A DNA stretch of 64,000 bases, taken from positions 1-64,000 of the forward strand of contig CALSFV010000466.1 of the NCBI GenBank assembly GCA_943737045.1, given 5' to 3'. The position numbers and the translations under genes were made by a program. Shown here piece after piece: positions 57,559-64,000 of the stretch; position 1 is the first letter of the stretch, and each line of letters begins with the position of its first letter. The stretch comes from Parapristionchus giblindavisi. Lineage: Eukaryota > Nematoda > Chromadorea > Rhabditida > Diplogasteridae. Under the pieces are notes generated by a model. That model made no database searches. It worked only from the letters and a program-made list of their open reading frames with translations, and was not told the DNA's origin.

Positions 57559-57885
57559 ATGACTGGCTGGGTGAGAGCACGGACCGGGCTGACGGACTTC
57601 GTCCAGTGCTACAGATTGAGACGGTGGCGATGGGCTGCCCGCTTATCTTCACTTGATCCTGACAGATGGTCGAGAAGAGTGTTGGAATGGCACCCACAAG
57701 GGCCAAAGCGATCAAGAGGAAGACCCGAATTGAGATGGAAGGATGAATTTGTGAAGATAGTCGGGCCAGGCTTTATGAACGTTGCCAGAAACACGGATCA
57801 ATGGAACCATATCATGTCACTACAGATCCGGTGACCCACCGCTTAGTTGATTTCGATAAAGTGTTTAAATGTAAAAAGTAAAATT
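57559..57885 (+). pseudogene. 5'-truncated RTE-type LINE, reverse transcriptase C-terminus
   Basis: A 91-codon frame to TGA 57832-57834 contains RRWRWAARLSSLDPDRWSRR and KRSRGRPELRWKDEF, the conserved C-terminal block of RTE/BovB-type non-LTR reverse transcriptases (WAGH-ARM-D-RW...RGRP-RW-DD). A short 3' untranslated region ends in AAAGTAAA. It is bounded by a 13-bp duplication, ATTGGCTTAAATG (57886-57898 at the right; the left copy is split by the TTAA element into 57086-57094 and 57555-57561). RT palm and endonuclease are missing. This is a different LINE clade from the CR1-like elements in the window. Confidence 0.9.
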
Positions 57886-58200
57886 GGCTTAAATGTATTG
57901 AACTGTTACATTGCATTTATGTCATTTATGCCAAAATTCCGTGCGAAATAGATACTCTGCGGACCTTACGTGGACGTCTCCGTCGTTACGGCACGTAAGG
58001 TATATGTAACACCGCATCACCGATTAGAAAATGCCTCAGTTGATTCACTATTATCTTGTTTATTGATGAATAAACAAACAACTAGCAAGGGAAGCACCAG
58101 TTGCGACGGAAACGATTCTGAAAAGGACCCATATGGGTAGTTAGGGTTGAGGGGAGGACCGACAAATCTGTTTTCAAAAGCTGCACTGCGGGCCTACTAA

Positions 58201-58359
58201 TCGATAATTTCGACTAGTGATTGTCCACCATGCTCAAGAAATCCCTGCCCCAAGGCCTACATATTCGGAAAAGGCAGCGAGTATCCATGTGAATGCAAGG
58301 AAGAAGGATGCACTCCTTGTCCCAAGTTTGAGAAGCCGTTCTGCTTCGAATATTTTTGA
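58201..58359 (+). other. Cysteine-rich reading frame without ATG, inside the foldback
   Basis: An open frame of 52 codons ending TGA 58357-58359. From 58219 it reads DCPPCSRNPC, then PCECKEEGCTPCPKF and FCFEYF: nine cysteines in about 40 residues with regular CxxC/PC spacing. There is no initiator; GACTAG at 58212-58217 could be a splice acceptor. Such spacing is typical of a secreted disulfide-rich module, so this may be a host exon captured by the element. No family assigned. Confidence 0.4.
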
Positions 58360-58510
58360 CGAATTTGCACCAATACTGATTATTTAGGTGTAGTTCCCCT
58401 TGTACATATCTTAATTCACCGTATTCTATTTGAATGATAATGCTCTGAAACGCTGATAAAACAATGAAAATGAAGTTGAGGAAGTTTGTAAAAATCAGAA
58501 AAAGAAAAAT

Positions 58511-58585
58511 GACCGGGACGGGAATCGAACAAGGGGGTATGGGAGCTATAGTGTGATGCGCTCCCGGTTGAGCCGTCGAGGCAGC
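58511..58585 (-). other. tRNA-like module in the foldback
   Basis: On the minus strand, CGACGGCTCAACCGGGAGCG (A-box-like) is followed by GTTCGATTCCCGTCCCGG (B-box-like). The acceptor arms do not pair. Probably tRNA-derived. Confidence 0.4.
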
Positions 58586-58765
58586 TGTGAACTCTACGTT
58601 GCATCTACTTTGGTATTTAAGCGGCGATTGCATCGATCGATATTATCGATTAGTAGGTCCGCGGTGCAGCCTTTTGAAAACATTTTTGGCGGTCCCCCTC
58701 TCAACACTAACTACCCATATGGGTCCCTTTCAGAATCGTTTCCGTTGCAACTGGTGCTTCCCTTG

Positions 58766-60053
58766 TAAATAAATATATTTATATATAAATACCGCAGTGA
58801 ATATTCTCTCGAATATCTCTGGTGTCTCCATTGCTCGCCAGAAAACGTCACACCATATACCTAAATAATAAAACTTTGCACTCTCGTTATGGTCACGCCA
58901 AAATTCATAAAAGAAGGTCTCTCATCTCATATTTATCAGAGCAAACTGGTTTGCCGTGATAAATATGCCGTGTTCAGGAAAGGTGGGACTGTGTGCAATG
59001 AGAATGAGTCATTGCAAAAAAGTGCAAGATATTTTGTATCCTGCAAAAATCGACTTGATGAGGCATATTTGGGTAGATATAAATTCAATATTGATTAACA
59101 TTGATTTATTTACTTCAGAAAAAAATTCTCGTACCTAGTGAGTATTTCTGAAGGACGTAACGATGATCTATCGTACTACACAAGAACATCAATATGTCCG
59201 ATAGGACTGAAGCTATGATCCAATTCGGAAAAGGAATATTACATTTAATTAATTAACAATAAGATTTATCAGTAGTTCGTTGGTTTCTTAATGGTTTCTT
59301 AAGTTTTCCCAACTAATGTATGTTTTTTTACAAATCAAGTTAATACTGAATTTCTTTTTTTTCACATTTCATCTTCTTTAGACATCGGAAACACGCAGTT
59401 TTAACTTCTGCAAATTTGTCTTCCCACACCTTATTCGCGCCCGCGAATTCGACTTTCCATTTTCGGTTTTCCAGAGTACATTTTAACACTCAGAAACTCG
59501 TTTCTTTCAGTTTTCCACCATTTTTTAACGCCCCATAATAGTGGAAGAGATCAATGAAGTGTTGGTAATCATAAAATAGCCAACTCTGAATTCGAATCGA
59601 AGCGATCTTTTGATGTAAATGCAAAGAAGAAGAGATGATGATGCAATAATACTCAATATGAAGCAAAGATCATAGTAGATCACGCTGCGATCTGTCATAA
59701 CTGAAACAAAATATTAATCAATATTTGAGATTTGGAAATCAATCGATTACTCTTTGGTAGATACTCGCTCAAATATCTCACACGTTTGACTATCAACTAA
59801 ACTTTAGTAAGTAAAAAAAGATGCTATGAAAAAAAAGCAAAGTGTTCTCTCGCCCGATAGTTCCAAGAGTGATGATTTGACAAAAAATATCGGGCCTACA
59901 CAGAAACTCTTTCTCGATTACAATGAACTAGAAAAATGACTTGAACCAGAATAAATCATGAGAAAGGACAGCCGGACAAAATGAGCAACCAACTGCTTAA
60001 ACTATTGAAACTAACTACTAAAACGTTGAATCGCCTGTTACATTTACATTTAA
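58766..60053. other. Unit B, distal part; no gene recognised
   Basis: Matches pieces of 6930-9370. Open frames at 58889-59098 and nearby are not kept in unit A. Confidence 0.55.
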
Positions 60054-60490
60054 AACGCGCTCTCTGTAAGGGCGGCAGAGGGAGGGCACAAAGTTTCAAA
60101 ATCGTCCTAGACCGTTCATATTTGGTGGTTAGAGTCCCTAGGGGTGGGATACACTTCAGCCAAAAAATTGGCTCGAATTATCGATTTTTGATCTACCAAA
60201 AGTGAAAAATTCAAAATGAGTTTTTCCAATCGTGTCATATATCATTCGAAAGAGCGTTGAAAGTTATGTAAAACTGACAAGTTTCGAAAGATTTGGTTCA
60301 ATAGTTTTTGAGAAAAATCCGATTTTCCGAAAAAAGGCCAGATTTTTTTCCTTTCGTTAAATAGCAGACTACTTTCCCATCATTTCTTGTCTCTGGGCAT
60401 TTGATATCTTATGTAAAAATGGATGAGCTATCCGAATATCATACTCATTTTAACCATCTCCATACCGGAACATGACATATTGGCAAAAAA

Positions 60491-60556
60491 CTAGCTCATT
60501 TTTAGCGTTACAATCCTCGACGCGGGTTCGAATCCCGCCTCGGGCGAAAATTTTTG
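60491..60556 (+). other. tRNA-like module, left arm
   Basis: CTAGCTCATTTTTAGCG resembles a D-arm; GCGTTACAATCCTCGACGC could form a 4-bp anticodon stem with an enlarged loop; the T-arm GCGGGTTCGAATCCCGC is perfect; T5 follows at 60551. The acceptor stem is not recognisable. Likely a tRNA pseudogene or pol III promoter. Confidence 0.5.
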
Positions 60557-60978
60557 CAAACTTTTTTTAGTTCCATTTTGGCTTCTAATCGACTTTTTTT
60601 CGTTCCTTGGACTTTTTAAATGTTCTTCTGATCAAGCAATATCTAAAATGTAATGTTCTGAAGGTGTAAGTTGCTTTTTGTAAACTTTTTTATCAATGGA
60701 TACATTCGGTACATCAATCACATTCGTCGTCATCATTTCAATGATCTTCCTTAAGAGAATTAACATCTCCATCCATCAATTCAATCGTTTCTTACATGTT
60801 GAAAATTTCATTCATGGTGTTTCTGATAGAAGTGATCTGCATCAGATATCAACGCCTTTTTATCAATAGCATCAACATCGTTCGTTTGATCCCTTATTTT
60901 TTTTGATTCTAGGTTTTTTTTCTATTTTTTTTCTGTATACGTAATGTACTGCGTTATTCTTGTCATTCTTGTGATTTA

Positions 60979-61119
60979 TAGAATATAGAATATTTCTGAG
61001 TGTAGCCGATAACTTGACAAGAAGAATTATATAATAATATTATATTTATATTTAAAAAATATAATATTACTATATAATTCTTCTTGTCAAGTTATCGGCT
61101 ACACTCAGAAATATTCTAT
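60979..61119. repeat. Near-perfect 140-bp hairpin
   Basis: 60980-61026 is the exact complement of 61072-61118 (from AGAATATTTCTGAGTG and back), with an AT-only loop. It sits at the centre of the foldback 60054-62304. Confidence 0.9.
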
Positions 61120-61156
61120 TTTTTTTCTATTCTAGATTTCGAGCTTGATTCGCTTG

Positions 61157-61228
61157 GCATCCTCAGCACTATTTCCACTATTTCCATTTCCAATTTCCAC
61201 TATTTCCTATTTCCACTATTTCCATTTC
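61157..61228. repeat. CACTATTTCCATTTC minisatellite
   Basis: Five or six imperfect units of CTATTTCCA / CCACTATTTC. Confidence 0.8.
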
Positions 61229-61803
61229 AATAATATTTATTAGAACTAAAAAAAACATAAGTGTCCGTCAAGATTATCTGTCTAACATACCTTTACAGCT
61301 CATGCTTGAGCCTCATACGACTCTTCATTGGAGGGTGATCGACAGAGAGCGGGAAGAAGAAGGAGAACGAATAAAATTGTCTTCAGCATCTTCCTAAGTA
61401 GCAACATGAACGATAAATAAAGATTTAATTTGCTAAAACAATGAATATTTCAAGAGAAGAATAAAATACGTGGCAGTGATGAAGAAACGGACCATTTGCG
61501 ATGCGACTAATGTCTCGAGTGTACGAAAGAAATCACTTCTCTAACACTAGACGATGGATAGAATGCAAGTGTCAATCAAAACTGTACCATTTAGTACTAG
61601 TCATTTTCTCGTTTTTTGTACTAAACGATCTTACTTTCACTTTCATTTAAGTGATCTCCAAAATAAGTTCACGTACAAGCAAAACAAAAATAGATAGAAA
61701 TCATGTTTTATCATTATTGAAAACCATTTAAAAAGTCCAAGGGTCGAAAAAAGTCGATTAGAAGCCAAAATGGAACTAAAAAAAGTTTGCAAAAATTTTC
61801 GGC

Positions 61804-61855
61804 CGAGGCGGGATTCGAACCCGCGTCGAGGATTGTAACGCTAAAAATGAGCTAG
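61804..61855 (-). other. tRNA-like module, right arm
   Basis: Inverted copy of 60491-60546 with the same perfect T-arm. The matching bases at the T-arm and anticodon arm are identical between the two arms. Confidence 0.5.
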
Positions 61856-62448
61856 TTTTTTGCCAATATGTCATGTTCCGGTATGGAGATGGTTAAAATG
61901 AGTATGATATTCGGATAGCCCATCCATTTTTACATAAGATATCAAATGCCCAGAGACAAGAAATGATGGGAAAGTAGTCTGCTATTTAACGAAAGGAAAA
62001 AAATCTGGCCTTTTTTTCGGAAAATCGGATTTTTCTCAAAAACTATTGAACCAAATCTTTCGAAACTTGTCAGTTTTACATAACTTTCAACGCTCTTTCG
62101 AATGATATATGACACGATTGGAAAAAATCATTTTGAATTTTTCACTTTTGGTAGATCAAAAATCGATAATTCGAGCCAATTTTTTGGCTGAAGTGTATCC
62201 CACCCCTAGGGACTCTAACCACCAAATATGAACGGTCTAGGACGATTTTGAAACTTTGTGCCCTCCCCCTGTCACCACCCCTCCGCTGTTAGGGAGAGTG
62301 CGTTTTAAACACATTCCGCACTTTCAATTGTAAACGCAGAGAAAGATAAATTACTGGAGGAAGATAGGAGACCATCGAGATTGTTTATGCGCTGAAAGAA
62401 ATAGAAGTGATTCATCACTTGCATTTGATATGAAATATGCAATATTAA

Positions 62449-62935
62449 AGGCAGCTGGCATCCAAAAATTTCGATTCGAAATTGTTAAAATAGTTGATCT
62501 CATGTTGATAAGCTCAAAGAACTATTCAGAAATATGTATTTGAAAGTTTGAAAAGACGCTCTGGTGAGAAGTTGGATAACTGTAGCCCGCTCCACACCAC
62601 GGGCGAGGTTTCCGAACTACAGTATGCTAACTCCATCGAAAAGCTCAGAATAGCCCATTATTGAGTTTTATTCTTCATAATTCTCCACTGCGGATAGAAT
62701 TATCATCAAAATATTCAATTTCAAGTCGTATTCAAAGAGTTGGTGTGGCCATCAGGAAAAGGCTCCCGCTATCTGGAGCAGACTGTATTTTTTTAACTGC
62801 GCAGTTCTCCTTACCAGAGAATTCTTATGATATAAGATGTATTCAATTTCAAGTCGTATTCAAAGAGAGAGATCTCGAAACAGAATTTCAAGCTCTTTTA
62901 TATGAGATCAACATGTTTTTCGTTTCCCGGTCCCT
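62449..62935. mobile_element. TTAA element, opposite orientation to 57095-57554
   Basis: 487 bp with ends AGGCAGCTGGC and CCGGTCCCT, flanked by TTAA (62445-62448 and 62936-62939). Contains a short internal duplication (GTATTCAATTTCAAGTC repeated) not seen in the other copy. Confidence 0.85.
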
Positions 62936-62939
62936 TTAA

Positions 62940-63299
62940 GCTTGAAGAGTTAGGAATCATGGTCACGAAAAAGAGGTGAAAGGTGAGGAAAGAAAGTTCA
63001 GTGTATATGGAAAAGGATACCATTGCTTATGCATGTTTTTTATTCTCAGTCTTCATCACGATTTTCGTGATAAAAATTCGTTTACTAACTGAAGAATATG
63101 AAACAAAATTTTTAATGAGAGAAAGACACATACAGCGAATTTTCAATAAAATCGTGGTTGTTGTTATAAATTAAATTTTGTAGTTCCCTGCTGATTGTGA
63201 GAACCATTATATAAACGTTGCTTATTTTTTTTCTCTTTCTCTCTATTCTTCTCAGAATACTTGGTTGATACGATAAAGACACATCCCAAGCTAATTTAA
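62940..63299. other. End of unit B and unassigned DNA
   Basis: A 63-codon open frame at 62983-63174 starts MRKESSVYMEKD and has a hydrophobic stretch (ACFLFSVFITIFVIKI). The corresponding part of unit A is not open. No family recognised. Confidence 0.4.
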
Positions 63300-63622
63300 A
63301 GGTGGAGACCCGCGAATGTTCATGCAAATCGCTTGCATCCCGTGTATGCAAGTGTCAAGTGATATGCAAGTAGATAGAGTGGTCTCTCATCAGTCCCTTA
63401 GCGCAGTGGTAACATTTCTGATTATATAGCGCGTGGTCGCGGGTTCGAATCCTATTGCCGAAATTTCGTATTTTCAAAAATTGCAAATAATGGTTCATGG
63501 ATGATTCTAGCGATCAATACGATGAATTAGCGTAAAATAAATAGTGCAGGGTATGTAGAATAACTTTTGCTAACTTTCTGGCTTCACACTTTGTGCACGA
63601 AAATATTCGCGGGAGTCCACCT
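63300..63622 (+). mobile_element. TTAA element with intact tRNA-like core
   Basis: 323 bp with ends AGGTGGAGACCCGCGAAT and ATTCGCGGGAGTCCACCT, flanked by TTAA (63296-63299 and 63623-63626). The core 63391-63475 has A-box-like TTAGCGCAGTGGTAAC, B-box GGGTTCGAATCC and a following TTTT. Same family as 53876-54730. Confidence 0.85.
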
Positions 63623-64000
63623 TTAATTCTCCGTCCTTGCAACGCTCTCTCGCAGACAAAGACATCGAGAAAGTATGGCCAGAGCGGAGTGTTTCAAATT
63701 TCCTTCGGGCGTCACTTGGAATGTTTGCCGATATAGTTGGAACTGTACTAACGTACTTCTCACTTGTCAGTAAAGCCATGAAGCCCCGGCTGGATATTTT
63801 TTTATAAAACGACCCTGTGGAACTAATCAATGACCGATTTGTTTATTTATTTATTTATTTATTTGATACACCCGTGACAGGTGCGACAGCAAATACAGAA
63901 ACGATAAGAAAATTAATTATAATAATATAAAGGAGATTATAATAATATAAAGGATCGATCACAATTACAACACGGGTCTCTTGTAAAAGTGTATCAAAAT
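63623..64000. other. Intergenic; hairpin MITE and TTTA repeat
   Basis: Hairpin MITE copy at about 63627-63717 directly abuts the TTAA element. (TTTA)n at 63838-63864. ATAATATAAAGGA is tandemly duplicated at 63921-63955. Confidence 0.6.

Larger units (their letters stand above)
57008..58008. mobile_element. CCTTACGTGCC palindromic element carrying later insertions
   Basis: The left arm from 57012 (CTTACGTGCCTACGCCGTAG) and the right arm ending about 58000 (GTTACGGCACGTAAGG) correspond to 6515-6828. Between them lie the TTAA element 57095-57554 and the RTE fragment 57559-57885. Confidence 0.65.
58086..58765. mobile_element. PIF/Harbinger-like foldback carrying a tRNA-like and a Cys-rich segment
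   Basis: 680 bp with ends CAAGGGAAGCACCAGTT, flanked by TAG at the left and TAA at the right; the arms match those of 32383-33284. The loop region, absent from that relative, contains a Cys-rich reading frame (58201-58359) and a tRNA-like stretch (58511-58585, -). Unit A lacks the element. Confidence 0.8.
60054..62304. mobile_element. TTAA-flanked long foldback with tRNA-like module in both arms
   Basis: A 2.25-kb element with ends AACGCGCTCTC and GAGTGCGTT, flanked by TTAA (60050-60053 and 62305-62308). Arms 60054-60630 and 61725-62304 are inverted near-copies. Each arm has a tRNA-like module with fully paired T-arm GCGGGTTCGAATCCCGC (60491-60546 + and 61804-61855 -). The centre holds a second, nearly perfect hairpin (60979-61119). 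No transposase. Unit A shows no insertion at the matching place (about 9372). Confidence 0.85.
52382..63180. repeat. Unit B of the large direct duplication
   Basis: Collinear with 3734-9600 (unit A), in the same orientation and about 49-53 kb away. Shared landmarks in order: tRNA-Glu, the 4020/52757 block, C-runs at 4637/54826, the 5199-5540/55800-56040 block, hairpin MITE 6267/56777, MADGSE frame 6415/56914, 6829/58009, 8641/59059, 8970/59565 and 9380/62320. Unit B is longer because of insertions listed separately. Divergence is moderate, with many substitutions and indels. Confidence 0.85.

Noticed and set aside
58511..58585. Functional tRNA gene
   Set aside because: B-box is good but acceptor and anticodon arms do not pair; treated only as tRNA-like.

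Overview
This is a gene-poor, AT-rich eukaryotic window, almost certainly from a nematode. Three observations support that: a complete eight-exon serpentine chemoreceptor of the SRH/STR type; a U6 snRNA fragment with the nematode-style 3' end (CGTTCCAAATTTTT); and spliced genes with many short introns (about 35-60 nt) ending in TTTTCAG-like acceptors. I cannot name the species.

Protein genes (all + strand). (1) 16213-19267: at least 11 small exons in consistent phase, encoding a Ser/Pro-rich N-terminus followed by a long charged coiled coil; neither end is visible. (2) 28437-42027: a complete 12-exon gene (586 codons plus stop) for a leucine-rich-repeat protein resembling the ZYG11/ZER1 substrate-receptor family; its introns are packed with transposons. 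(3) 43306-46394: the C-terminal part of a DH-BAR-SH3 (Tuba/DNMBP or ARHGEF37/38-like) RhoGEF. (4) 46391-49300: the chemoreceptor; its ATG overlaps the predicted TGA of gene 3. Gene 1 lacks a 3' end and gene 3 lacks a 5' end, and they share exon style, so they may be one gene with gene 2 nested in a giant intron. A phase mismatch means at least one exon would be missing from that model.

RNA genes: two tRNA-Glu(TTC) genes (3775-3846, one T-stem mismatch; 52424-52495, intact), each inside one copy of a large, old direct duplication (about 3.73-9.6 kb and 52.4-63.2 kb). A truncated U6 snRNA is fused to a LINE (15225-15298).

Mobile elements fill the rest. There are several 5'-truncated CR1/Jockey-like LINEs, one RTE-type 3' fragment, several mariner fossils, and many foldback elements or MITEs. 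The foldbacks can be sorted by terminal sequence and target duplication: TTAA (piggyBac-like), TA (Tc1/mariner-like), 3-bp TNA with CAAGGGAA ends (PIF/Harbinger-like), and 8-bp duplications with TAGGGTTG ends (hAT-like). The duplicated segment gives natural empty sites that confirm some insertions. A recurring oddity is that unrelated foldback families carry tRNA-like sequences with A and B boxes and a T-run, in one case in both arms of the hairpin.

All calls were made by eye; no database search, folding or alignment program was run.
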